DNA from: Cryptomeria japonica
Taxonomy: Eukaryota > Streptophyta > Pinopsida > Cupressales > Cupressaceae
DNA length: 64,000 bases
Direction of reading: 5' to 3'
Assembly: GCF_030272615.1 (NCBI RefSeq)
Contig: NC_081411.1
Location: 832,556,160 to 832,620,159 of the forward strand
Made by a program: the position numbers and the translations under genes. Position 1 is the first letter of the stretch, and each line of letters opens with the position of its first letter. The notes under the pieces were generated by a model. It was not told the origin of the DNA, ran no database searches, and was given only the letters and a program-made list of their open reading frames with translations. Shown in pieces: positions 1-10,663 of the stretch.

Positions 1-451
1 GTATGTTGTCTATTCTTTGCATGTAGATTCTATTATGTGATTATTTTTAAAAAATCTTAATTGGGTTATGTGGAAATTATCATAAAGTTGGCTGCAAGTT
101 TCCTTACAGTAGGTGCCTAAAAAGGTGTATTTTCTAGTTTTTATGTAACCATTCAATAAATGAGTACATGACTCTTCCCCTTCCTTTTTCCCATGACCAA
201 AAGGATATTTTTTATGATTTTAGCATGACAAAAGATAGAAAAATGTGTTCTTCATAAAAATTATGATTTCCTTTACATATATTATTGAATATTTTCAATC
301 TTATATGCCCTCCAGGACACTTTCCTTGGTACCTAGAGACCCATAAATGCTTACATTTACTTTTAATCACCTACCCTTAACTAAAAATCTAAATTAAATA
401 TTTTTTGGGTTATGCAAGATTTCTTTAAGCCTATGGTTGCTCATGCATTAG
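1..451 (-). repeat. 3' LTR of chromovirus-like element Gy-A (partial)
   Basis: This stretch is a direct repeat of roughly 5470-5833: both share the same long block around the phrase CTTTCCTTGGTACCTAG and end just before the element interior. On the minus strand the LTR begins TGTCTAATGCATGAG at 451. The other end lies outside the window. The coding parts of the element read on the minus strand, so this is the 3' LTR. The two copies have many substitutions, so the insertion is old. Confidence 0.75.
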
Positions 452-1157
452 ACACCTTGTGTAAGAAGAAATGTTCCATGAGGGAAGCTCATGAACATTT
501 GAAAACCATATGGTAATGTCGAATCCACTGTTCTTTCATGTTTTCTTCTTCACTCTTCTTGGCCTTAGTCTGCACCTTTATCTCTCTTCCTTCTTTCATT
601 CTTCCTCTCTTTCTTCCCCTTTGAATATACTCTAACTATAACAAAGTTGCAGTACCAAACTTAGGGAAGTCATAGGTATTGTCTTCTTGAACATGAATGC
701 CATGGATTACCTTTGCTATTGTTGCAACATTCTTTCCATCATCGGCCTCAACTACAATATGACGTTCTATATTTTCTATGCATTTAGAAAGACATGTGTG
801 TGCCAGAGTGTTCTTTTCTACATTCAAAATATTGTTAGCATAAACATTATGATATTCATCACCTTCAATTTGCACCAACTTATTAGTCTTTATTATCTCC
901 TCTTCCAATAGGAAATACTCATCTTCACCAATATAAAATAAGGAACCATTAGGGAACTCCACTTTCTCTTGTTCATATGCTTCATCACTTCCAACTGCAC
1001 TCTTGTCTTCCAAAGGATTTATTGTCATAATATCCTTCTCCATCCCAATCTTATCCTTCTCATCACAAGAATCAGATTTTACCTCACCCTATTTTGCTAG
1101 AAGTTTTGATCTCTTTATAATCCATACTACTAAAAGTCGCATTAGTAGATCATCTTA
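452..1157 (-). pseudogene. Unrecognised C-terminal extension downstream of Gy-A protease
   Basis: The minus-strand frame of the Gy-A protease continues past two stop codons into a 135-residue open stretch (1043 down to 636), then through more stops towards the LTR. The open part is acidic (EDEYFLLEEEI, NNILNVEKNTLAH) and shows no reverse transcriptase, RNase H or integrase motif, although those domains should lie here in a full chromovirus. It may be a captured host fragment, a diverged pol remnant or an element-specific domain. I do not recognise it. Bases 452-635 hold only stop-rich continuation of the same frame. Confidence 0.45.
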
Positions 1158-1560
1158 TTCATACTCTTCTTCTTTCAATAATTCTCTCATGTCATTAACC
1201 AAACAAATTCTAGTATTAGTGCATAACTTTTCTTCTTCCTCCTTTAGGGGATTCAACTTGTGGCAAACTCCATCTTTTGTCAATGAATAGGTGTTTGCAT
1301 ATCCATCATGTACTTCACTTCGATCAAATTTCCACAACCTCCCTAAATAAATGTGACAAACATCCATATGCATGATATCATAAAGCATCTCATCATGGTA
1401 GTTCCCAATTTTGAATTTACACTACTCATTAACCAAAACCCCATGATCATTCTATAACTATGTAATCTAGTATGGATGTAGATGTCTCCTCCTCTCTAAA
1501 TTCAACTTTTCAACCATCTATTCTGACACAAGGTTGTCAGTGCTACCTCCATCAATGGTC
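1155..1560 (-). pseudogene. Gy-A retropepsin-like protease fragment
   Basis: The minus strand encodes the typical end of a plant Ty3/gypsy aspartic protease, with DVCHIYLGRLWKFDR followed by HDGYANTYSL. Upstream, near 1520-1545, is the active-site region reading IDGGSTDNL, where the family normally has Asp-Ser/Thr-Gly. The family enzyme cuts the Gag-Pol polyprotein. Stops and a weakened active site show it is dead. It lies directly downstream of the gag zinc-knuckle region in the same element. Confidence 0.8.
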
Positions 1561-2044
1561 ACATCACAAACTTTTCCTTTACATTTATATTGTTTGTGAA
1601 ACAATCTCTTCCACTAAACTGTATCCTCCTTGTTATTCACCAAGATTATTCTCATGACAAGAGCCTCTCCTCTTTTTTCTTCTTCTAAGTATGATGAATT
1701 AGCATCTTCATTTGCATGGGAAACTCTTGTATTACCCTATTTTATTTCATTGGTCCTCCCTTGGTGTTGAGGACACTCAAAGGATCTATGCCCTTCCTCT
1801 CTACACTAGAAACAAGCTTTGTGAAATCCTCCTCTTCCAGGACCTCATCCAAATCTCCCTCTTCCTCTTTGATTATTATTTTGTTCTTGGTAGGCATTAT
1901 CTCCATTCTGGCCTTGACTTACACTAGATTCTTGAATCTTGTTTTGGTCTTCATTTCAATCTCCATATGATCAACCTTTTCCTCTTTGCTTGCTCTCAAA
2001 TCTTTTATTTAGCTTATAATCCACTTTTAAGGCAAATTGGTATG
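1561..2044 (-). pseudogene. Gy-A gag, C-terminal part with zinc knuckle
   Basis: Minus-strand reading near 1780-1825 gives a CCHC zinc-knuckle pattern (CREEGHRSFEC, with a stop next to the first cysteine). It packages element RNA in this family. The frame is broken by several stops. The segment ends at 2044, where a solo LTR interrupts the gag; the N-terminal half resumes after 3184. Confidence 0.65.
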
Positions 2045-3179
2045 TGTAGTGTCATAAAATTGTGCATCCTGCAATTTTGACCATATTCAAAGTCCTCACT
2101 TTGGTGATGACACCCCCCTTTTTTCACCTTCACCCTTGGGTTCTTCCTTTCTCAAGAACTATTCCTACCTCCAGACCCTATCCAAGCCCCAAAATAGGGC
2201 AGGACAGGGGCATGGCGCCCCTATCCTCACCTCTCAGGGTGGCCTTATGTTGGGTCTGCCCGATCCCCTATGCATAATTTTATCTTCAGGGTTTGCGCTC
2301 CTCTTTGTCAGCCTTTGGTGAATGAAAATTAATCCTTAAGGCATGTATAAAAGGAGATTCAATTCCCTCATTTTGGGGGGAGTGAAGTTGATCACAAGCA
2401 AGCATAGGCAAAGATATACATCATCAAGCATTCAAGCATTCAAGTCTTCTTCATTCATCCATTGGATCAATATTACAACATTCATTTGCAAGCATGCATG
2501 TGTGTTAGGGTTTTGTCATGTTACATGCCATTTCATGCAATAGTTGTGATTACATTCAAGAAGCAAAGCAATCATCATCAACAAGTTGCAGATCTACAAG
2601 GTATGCATTTCCATTGTTTACATTCAAGCATTTGCAATTACTTTCTTTCAAGGTTGATTCCTCAACCAGGGTTTAACTAAGGCAAACCCCTATCCAAAAC
2701 CCTTTTCCCCCTCTTTTTTATGTGTAGGTTGTAGGTGCGCAATTGTAATTGTAGGTTTGGGCTTCATTTGGAGAGACAGAAGAACCCTTTTCGTTTCACG
2801 GATTTTGTGGAGGACCATGTATATTGTCACCACAATCCTAACAAATTTTCTCCAAATTTATAGGGAAGATCTGTATCAGTCTAATTATCTTAGATATGAA
2901 GTTACATCATGATCCCAAACCGGTAGCTCCTCATTTCACTCAATTTATCTCTTTGTTCCACATAGTCAACAAGTCAGCTTTCCTATTTACAAAAGAGGTC
3001 CAAACACACTTCAACCCTTGTAATCCACTCAGAATTCACATCCTTGCTTCTCTTAGATTTGGATCTGGTGGATTCAGCCCCTCTTTTCAATGTAAAGTTC
3101 CTCCAAGTGAAAATCATCCTAGTGACTTCCTTTCTCTCTCCTAGGTGGGGAGTCACTAGGGTTCAATTCTCCACTTATA
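2045..3179 (+). mobile_element. Solo LTR with perfect 5-bp target duplication (in Gy-A gag)
   Basis: The direct repeat GTATG at 2040-2044 and 3180-3184 brackets a 1135-bp block that interrupts the Gy-A gag. The block begins TGTAGTGTCATAAAATTG, ends TTATA (a decayed CA would fit) and carries a TATAAAA box at 2346-2352, about 300 bases in, as an LTR promoter would. No internal coding domain is present, so it is a solo LTR left by LTR-LTR recombination. The start motif suggests a gypsy-type LTR; the family is uncertain. Confidence 0.7.
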
Positions 3180-3905
3180 GTATGCATCCTTGATTGTAGT
3201 CATTCTAACTATACTCAGCTCCTCTTATATACTCGGCTTTTACCAATTGATATAACATGTAAACTTCTCCTTGTTATCTTTAGAATGTCCAATTCTAATC
3301 AGGACCTAATAGAATTCTTCTGTGTATTCTTTAACGGATCTACTCGCTTGCTTCAAACTTTGCATCTTCCTTAACATCTCCAACTCATAATATACTGGGA
3401 TGAATTGTCTCTTCAACTTATCCAACATTAAATCTCATCTCATTATCTTATCTTTACCTCTTCTATTTTTCTCCAATTGGACTTCTCTCCACCATATGTT
3501 AGCACGATCAAGTTCAATTTGGTCTTTGGAAATTTGACCCTATCAGGGTCTTCCACCTCTTCATATTCAAAGTACTCCTCCATATCATTGATCCAATCAA
3601 TTAGCTCCTCTAAGTTTAGACTCCAAAAAAATGTAGGAACATCCACCTTCAACCTCTATCCAATCTTGCATATGGCCCTAAAAACTATCTCCTCTCCAGG
3701 ATCACAGATAGGTTCTTTCTCTTCCACATTAGATTGTCTCTCCACTTTAGATTCATCTTCACTCTCATGTTGTCTTCTCTTCTCTACTTCTTTACGTAAT
3801 TCCACTTGCATTTCCTTTGAAGGACCATAAAGTCCTCTAGTGGATCAAAATTTCTTCCATCACACACACCAGACATCACTCTTGGAGGCATCTTGACCAT
3901 GAGCT
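3180..3905 (-). pseudogene. Gy-A gag, N-terminal capsid-like part
   Basis: The minus strand reads NLEELIDWINDMEEYFEYE at 3652-3443. This is the conserved start of the retrotransposon Gag capsid domain in this chromovirus family (compare ELLDWITEMEKYFDFE in Gy-C at about 36100). Gag forms the cytoplasmic virus-like particle. Stops and frameshifts break it on both sides, and it is cut by a solo LTR at 3906. The serine-rich plus-strand frame over the same bases is a shadow. Confidence 0.8.
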
Positions 3906-5021
3906 TGTTGGAATTAAGGAACATTGAGAGGGGGTGAATCAATGTTCTGCAATTTTTAACATTATTAATCTAATTCTTCAGCCATCTAATGTAAATCAAT
4001 AAAAGAAAGATGCAAACACATCAATAAAATATCCACAACACCATAACACCAGATTTATATGTGGAAAACATGGTCAAGGGAAAAAACACGATGGGATTGA
4101 GACCCACAATATTAATATACTCTGTCAGAAGTATAGAAATATTACATAAGGGAAATGCACATGCATTTAGGCACACTACCTAGAGCTCACTGCTCAAACT
4201 AAAATAAGGGATAGAACCTCAAAAGGCTCACTACCTTACAAAGTGATTACAAAAGATAATTGGGATGTCTGAATTGATAAACAACATTTGCAAATGCCAA
4301 AATACAGTTTTGGTTAAGCACAAAATACATAATCTTACACTGCTCTATTATGTTTTTTTGCTATATTATGCAATACAAATCCTTTACTTGCGCACATGAA
4401 ACTGTGCATAATTGATTATAAACAATTTCCACTCCATCATCGATATAAAAATGACAATATCAATAGCTCTTATATATCCGCAACATCAAATTAGGTCTTC
4501 TCCATGTTGACCCAAAAGTGCATAAAAAACAAATAAAAAGTGTTCTCTAGGTCGGCTGAATCCAAACCAAAATAATCATGCAGACCAAAAAGAATTGTCC
4601 ACACCCTTCCCATATATTGGCTTACCTTCCTTGAACACAAAAAGAACCACCAAAACCGATTCACATAATCTGCACAATGATTATCCACATGAGACTTCTG
4701 ATGAACACTGTTCTATCCAAAAACCTATATACCAAATCTTCTAACGCACTCTAGAATCAAAACCAAAGGACATAAACTTGGAATATGGTAGATAACATAT
4801 CCATAATGCTTCCTTGGGATCCACAACACAAGATATTCAATAAAAATGAAATACCAACCAAAATGTTGTATACTATCAGATGTCATGTTCTATCTCATCG
4901 GACCTAGCCAAAATTCAATCACTCTTCCGGTATGAAAAATCATGAACTGTGGATGGGTGCATTAGAATTAGTTTCCATCAATGACAACATCTGAATATTT
5001 ATGTAGTTTCTCTTGCCAATA
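3906..5021 (-). mobile_element. Solo copia-type LTR, minus strand, in the Gy-A leader
   Basis: The block starts TGTTGGAATTAAGG and ends TTGCCAATA, the reverse complement of a decayed TGTTGGC start. It is flanked by GAGCT (3901-3905) and GAGCC (5022-5026), a five-base duplication with one change. On the minus strand it shows the copia LTR signatures seen elsewhere here: the run near GCAGTGAGCTCTAGG, the phrase ATTGTGGGTCTCAATCCCA, and a C-rich end before TTCCTTAATTCCAACA. It is diverged kin of the LTR at 7411-8565. There is no coding interior. A minus-strand 65-residue frame inside it is chance. Confidence 0.8.
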
Positions 5022-5093
5022 GAGCCAATAACCACAAGTCTCGGTGCAAACTGCCTCACACTCGGTGCTCTATTTACACACTTAGGAACTCTT

Positions 5094-5105
5094 GCTTTGA
5101 TACTA
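5094..5105 (-). promoter_or_regulatory. Gy-A primer-binding site (decayed)
   Basis: The plus strand GCTTTGATACTA is the complement of a site two bases off the initiator-Met tRNA primer site TGGTATCAGAGC. It sits two bases inside the 5' LTR boundary, where minus-strand DNA synthesis is primed. Confidence 0.65.
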
Positions 5106-5107
5106 GT

Positions 5108-5833
5108 TGATGAAGGCACACTCTACCCTACAACTACAACCCAATAAATACACATGAAATGCAAGAGAAAATACTTTATTTTATTACTCTAATGGAATAA
5201 AAAAAATTCAATATTACTCTGAAAAATATTGGCCAAATCGACTTTACAAATATGCAAGTTGGAGCTACAAGCCTTCCAACTATTGTTTTGTATTGAAGGA
5301 CTCAACTCTGAATGAATAACCTCTATTCCAAGCCTTCATTTTATATTACTCTTGTGCCTCTTGTAAATCCCACTCCCCCTCTTGATGTAAAACACATGGA
5401 ATTCAAGGATTACAACACATATCCAATAGACAACCTTTCATCTTCCCCGGGAGGCCACCTAAAGATGCGTCTTTTCAATTTTCTCAAGTGGGTGCCTAAA
5501 ATGGCATCTTTTCCAATTTTTACATAACCATTCAATAAATATGAGTGCACGAATCTTCCCATTCCTTGTTACCATGTCCAAAAGGGTATTTTTATGATTT
5601 TAGCATGATAAATGATAGAAAAATCATGAAAATTACAATTTCCTTTACATATAGGCCTTAAACATTGAATCTTTTCAACCTTATATGCCCTCCAAGACAC
5701 TTTCCTTGGTACCTAGGGACCCATAGATGCTTGCACTTATTTTTAGTCACCCACTCTTAACTAATTATCAAAATAAAATACTTTTTTGGGTGATGGAAAA
5801 TTTCTCTAAGCTTGTGGATGTTCTTGCATCACA
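5108..5833 (-). repeat. 5' LTR of Gy-A
   Basis: Partner of the LTR at 1-451 (the shared block is roughly 5470-5833 against 90-451). On the minus strand it runs from TGTGATGCAAGAACATCC at 5833 to the primer site near 5106. It abuts LINE sequence on its right with no clear target duplication visible, because the left end lies outside the window. Confidence 0.7.
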
Positions 5834-7272
5834 ACTAGTTACATGCTTCCTCTGTCAATATCCTGAATGATATTCCAACCTTGGTTATAGAGGACCACAA
5901 TAAGTTTCTCATTGTAGAATTTTCTAGAGAAGAAGTTAAGAAGTGGTTTTCTCAATGACATTAGAGAGATATCTAGGTCTAGATGGGTATACAACCCAAT
6001 TCATCCAAATATGTTGGGATTTTGTTGGTACAGATATTCATTTGGCCTTGGAAGAAGCTAGAAGAAATAAAAGTGTTTTGAAGGACTTCAACACCATGCA
6101 TTGTGCCATAATTCCCAAGAAGGGGTCTCCTTCGACATTCACAAATTTTCATACTATTGCATTGTGTAACACCGTCTAAAATATCTTCACCAAGGCCATT
6201 TCACTAAGATTAGCAAAGTTGATACCTCTTTTAATTTTTGAGGAACAATGGGGTTTTGTCTGAGGCAAAGAGACTCCATGAGGGGAAATTGTGGCTAGTG
6301 AAATTCTACATTCTATCAATTAGGAAAGGATTTCAATGATGATATAAAAAATGAGATGCAGAAGGCATATGATAAATTTAATCGGTAATTTTTAATGAAG
6401 GTGTTAAGGATGTTTGGTTTTCTTGATAGCTAGTGTAAATGGGTCCTTTCATGCATATCTGGAGCTATGTTTTTTTATTCTAGTGAATGGCTCACCATGT
6501 AATTTTTTTTCTCATCTACACAAAGGGTGAGATAGGGTGATCCTCTTTCACCTTTTCTCTTTGTTTTATTGGCAGAAGGGTTGAGCATATCCATTAATGC
6601 AACAAGATAAAGGAATTTCTAGAAGGGGGTAAAAATTGTACGAGTACCTTTTCCTTTCACTCACTATATTTTTATAGATGACACACTTCTCATGAGAAAA
6701 GCTACTATGGAGGAGACTAAGGTAATTAAAGATGTTCTAACATCCTATTTTAAAAAATTAGGATAGTCAATTAATAAAGAGAATTTTAAGTTGTTTCTTT
6801 TTTAAGTGCTTGATTTGGTTCATAGAAGATTACAAAGCTATTGGGATTTTCAATATGAATCACTTCCTTGTATGTACTTTGGAATTTTGTTATTTGGAGG
6901 TAAAGTGGAGAAAAAATTATAGAAGTCCATCTTTGATTCAATAGAAAACACAATATCTTTATGGAAGAGTAAATGACTTACCCTTCCTAGAAAAATAACA
7001 ACAATACAAGAAGTCGTAAGTGCCATCCCCACTTACTTAATGACAGTCTTGCAGATGTCAAACAACACCTTGGATAAAATTCAAAATCTTCTTCGTAAAT
7101 TTCTATGGGATGATAATATTTTAGGCAAGAATAGGATACCTCTTCTTTCTTGGGATAATGTGTGCTCTTTGATAGAGTTTGGTGGCTCAAGCATTCATCG
7201 GTTAAAAATAAAGAATATTGCTCTAGGAGCTAAAAGTTTATGGAAGATTTATACTCATTTAGACCTCAAATG
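5834..7272 (+). pseudogene. LINE (non-LTR retrotransposon) reverse transcriptase relic
   Basis: Stop-ridden plus-strand sequence shows the order of a plant LINE reverse transcriptase. CWDFVGTDI and CAIIPKKGSPSTFTNF (about 6010-6150) are the early RT blocks. A catalytic FIDDTLLM lies near 6675 (the family has FADD). The C-terminal region LRKFLWDDN followed by IPLLSWDNVCSLIEFGG is at 7090-7185. The enzyme would make DNA at nicked target sites. The endonuclease end is absent and no poly-A tail is seen; at 7272 it joins gypsy sequence directly. It is an old fragment, probably cut by later rearrangement. Confidence 0.85.
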
Positions 7273-8868
7273 GTAATATTTGGCTCCACTTAAACAATCT
7301 ATTATGTCATCTATCCTAGGCAAAGGAAACCTGCATTTTACTGTGATCATGTTTATTTCTCTAGAGTCAGTACACATCCTCCATTCTACATTCTTCTTAG
7401 GTGCTAATACTGTTGGCATAAGATACTATTCTGATGATGCTCCAGTGGAGATTAATGATGCATGGTGCATGAGATTTCTTACAATTTTTCATTGATGGCA
7501 ACTCAACCTATTGATCTTATTTGGTATGGAGTTTGGGATATCCAGATGTCCTGAGTAAGTTTTGGTATAAGTCTATCGGTGATACAGTGCTGGTGAGAAT
7601 TTCTCATTTCTGGTGATGTGTTTCTGGTTCCAATCATCTAAGTTAAATTGATTCAGTAAGAGAAGCATATTATCATGTAATACTATCCTTTGGTGTTGTC
7701 TCTTAAGTATGTTAGAAGGTCTGGTATCTGGTAGAGCAGTAAAACAGGGTTATTGTCATTATTGGTGGCGTAACATGTGGACCAAATTCTTTGAGGTGAT
7801 TTCGGTGGTTGTTTGCAAGTTCGAGGCAATTGGACCAAATTATGGAAAATGTGTGATCATATGTTTTGGATCTAGAACATGGTTTTGTAAATATTGGAGC
7901 TAACTTCAAACTACACATTTCATATTCTGATATTTTGAGAAGCTGACTTGTGGGAGACCATTTTGGTTACTGCGAATATATAAGATCGACTTGGTTAATG
8001 CATTTGTGTGTGGATATGATGTGTGACATTATTTTGAGAGTGATTGAGCACAGTTTCATGTGTGCACCTTGAGTTTTGTTGATCTAGTAATTAGTAGCAA
8101 GGCTGAACAAAGGAGTTTATCAGAACAATAACAACGGATCACTTTGTGCCTAATTAGAACTGTTATTTGGCATAGTCAAATGCTTTTCTTTAGTTTATTA
8201 CTCATTGTAATTATTTTGTATTAGCCTGTAAGGCAGTGAGACTTCCTTCAAGTTGTATCCCTTTTGTATTTGAGAAGTTAGCTTTAGGCAGTGTTCCTGA
8301 ATGCATGTGCATTCCTCTCATGTAATATTGTTTTACTATTGGCCATAGTAGAATAATATTGTGGGTACTCAATCCCACCATGATTTTTTCCTTTCCAGGT
8401 TTCCACATATTTTTTTTTTTTGTTATGGTTATATGCATATTTGTTTTGTGTTTCTACATTTCAGTTTCTTACTTGTGCATTTGGTGGTTAAAGAATCATA
8501 TTAACAAATTTATAAATATTAGAACATTGATTCACCCACCCTCTTAGTGTTCATTGATTCCAACAAATACTGCTGGAACTGCACAAGAGATGAAAATTTC
8601 CTTGATCAAACCTTTCTTCAATAACTTCTGCACTTTTCTATTCAAATCCTCATTCTCTACTAGTGTCATCTGGTGTGCTTCTTTATTAGGCAAACTAGCT
8701 CTGGGAATCAGGTCCATGCAATGACTGATACTTCTCACAGGTGGTAATCCCTTAGGTACATTATCTGAAATGATGTCTCCATATTATGTTAGCAACTCTT
8801 TTATCTCCTCCGGTTGTTCTTTTTCATGCTCTAGATTTTCCAGTCTTCCTAGGAACTAGAGAAAAACA
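7273..8868 (-). pseudogene. Gy-B reverse transcriptase N-terminal fragment (interrupted)
   Basis: Minus-strand sequence matches Gy-C at 34440-34790 base by base for long stretches. It includes the RT start region LPNKEAHQMTLVENEDLNR at about 8690-8640. The solo LTR 7411-8565 splits it. The catalytic half of RT, the RNase H and the integrase are missing beyond 7273, where LINE sequence begins. Stops are frequent. It belongs to the same interior as the protease at 8870-9181 and the gag at 23096-24537. Confidence 0.8.
7411..8565 (+). mobile_element. Solo copia-type LTR with perfect 5-bp target duplication
   Basis: It begins TGTTGGCATAAGATAC and ends TTGATTCCAACA, with inverted TGTTGG/CCAACA termini. 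AATAC flanks it at 7406-7410 and 8566-8570, and removing it restores continuity with the related Gy-C sequence near 34572. Near the end are the copia LTR landmarks CAGTGAGACTTCC, ATTGTGGGTACTCAATCCCA and a C-rich tract. The 1155 bp contain no primer site or coding domain, so this is a solo LTR. Confidence 0.92.
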
Positions 8869-9181
8869 CACATTCTCATGTCTTATCCCATCCAAGAATT
8901 TCCTTCCATCTACCAAGCAAATTTTAGCATTAGTACAAACTTCACTCTTCAAAGATTACTCCAAAGGCAACAAGGTCTGTTTCATTCCATTGGAACAATA
9001 GTGTATATGTTCTTCCTTCCATCATGCATTGCTTGTCTTTCATACTGCCAAGGTCTACCCAAGAAGATATGACACACATCCATAGACATAATATCACACA
9101 AAACTTCATCATGATAAGATCCAATTCTCAATTTTACCAAACATTGTTCACTTACTAGTACCTTATGACCATCCTGAATCC
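8869..9181 (-). pseudogene. Gy-B protease C-terminal fragment
   Basis: The minus strand here aligns with the protease end of Gy-C (35150-34850). It encodes a decayed form of the MDVCHI.LGRPWQY block followed by DGRKNIYTI-like sequence in broken frames. Co-A interrupts it at 9181/9182, and the remainder of the protease lies at 23097 onward. Confidence 0.75.
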
Positions 9182-10590
9182 TGTTGGAATTTGCATGAAG
9201 ATCACATTAATGATTTTTTATGTTATCATTGATGTCAATTAACTGGTAATGATATTTTTATAATGTTGTTTTGTAACTAGTAGGAAGAGCTAGTGAAGGA
9301 AACTGTAACTGGTAGGTGAGTTTGTGGAGTGAACCGATATTGCTAAGTATTGGAGAGTTGAACCAGTAAACCCTACCTGTTGATTTGATAAACCCTAACT
9401 GATTAAGTTTGTTGAATTGGTTTATAATTTGATGATGATTGGTAATGATTATGACATGTATGCATGTTGTATGAGAAGAGTTTCAAAGTGTTTTTGGCAT
9501 GTTGAGATAACGGTTTTTGTCTTGGGAATGAGAAAGTATATTGCATGTAATGCAAAGCGCGTGATGAGTTACTAAGTTTGATGAAGTGGTGATCAAGAAG
9601 CGGTCAAGGCTTTCTTGAATGATGTTTAGAGATTGTTATGTAATCCAACGATCATACTTTAACCGACTTATTTGTAATCTCTATGAGAGAATTAGGTTTT
9701 TGTTGTGTTACCAACCTATTCATTTGTTTATAAGGTTGATGAGTTATTTTGTTTCAGAGTTGGCAAATTTTTTAGTTGAGTGTGTGGTTGCCAAACCGGA
9801 TGATGTATCTACAGTTTGTGTAAAGGCAGATAGGAGCAGGAAAAGGATCTGAACAAGCAAGTGTAGTGTTATTCAAACAGATCAAAAAACTCCTGTTGTT
9901 TTCTAACAATTACAATAGTTAAAATTCCCTAACTGGTAAGCTCTAACAAGCTTAGTGTTATTAAAATCCTCTAACTAGGTGGTCCATTAGCCTGGATTTC
10001 AAATCCTCTATCGAGGTTACTCCTCATAGGGTATTGCTTCTAACAAAGCATTATAGTCAATCCCTTAATCGGGTGGTCCCTAATAGAATCTGTTCTTAAC
10101 AGGACTTTTTAAAAAAGCTTTAATAGGCTTGGCTCCTAATAGGGCAAACTTCAGAAGAGTTAAGATAGTTAACTTGCGAGTCTCATCTCACCATGGTATT
10201 TCCCATTTGGATTCCCACGTCAAAAATATTGTGTCAAGTGGTGAATATTTTTGTGGTTATGTTTATTATGGCTGATTTTCTTAACTTCTTAAGCCAGTTT
10301 GATAAGTTATGATAACCGGTAGCAATAAAAAATGAGGTTTTACTTATGTCAGTAAAGTATTTAGATGTTTGTGAAGTTTCAAGTTGTTTACTGTTAATCT
10401 ATTATAAGAGACAATCGGTTTATCTTGATAGTGATATTGCATTTATAGTTTAGTGGTTTAACTTGTCAGTTTAGAGTTTTACTTTGAGAGGTTGATTATG
10501 AGATTGGTGAAGTTATTATCAATTTTTCTATTTATTGATTCACCCCCCCTCTCAGTAAGTTGACTGGATCCTTATTCTTTCATCATACCA
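9182..10590 (+). repeat. Co-A 5' LTR
   Basis: Starts TGTTGGAATTTGCATGAAG and ends TTCATCATACCA, 1409 bp. It matches 21685-23095 along its length, including the repeated small phrases around CCTCTAACTAGG and the C-run in GATTCACCCCCC before the end. It drives element transcription in this family; I did not locate a convincing TATA box. Confidence 0.92.
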
Positions 10591-10595
10591 TTAAT

Positions 10596-10607
10596 TGGTA
10601 TCAGAGC
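10596..10607 (+). promoter_or_regulatory. Co-A primer-binding site (initiator tRNA-Met type)
   Basis: TGGTATCAGAGC, the standard plant copia match to the 3' end of initiator-Met tRNA, lies five bases after the LTR end. Its spacing and position define the LTR boundary. Confidence 0.95.
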
Positions 10608-10663
10608 ATCTCAGGTCCTCTAAGGTATAAGCCTAACAATTTGAGGTAAAGATCTTGCAGAAC

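Noticed and set aside
4975-4989. TCAATGACAACA as the end of the solo LTR at 3906
   Set aside because: It gives no target duplication; the alternative end at 5021 gives GAGCT/GAGCC and a better match to the LTR terminus.
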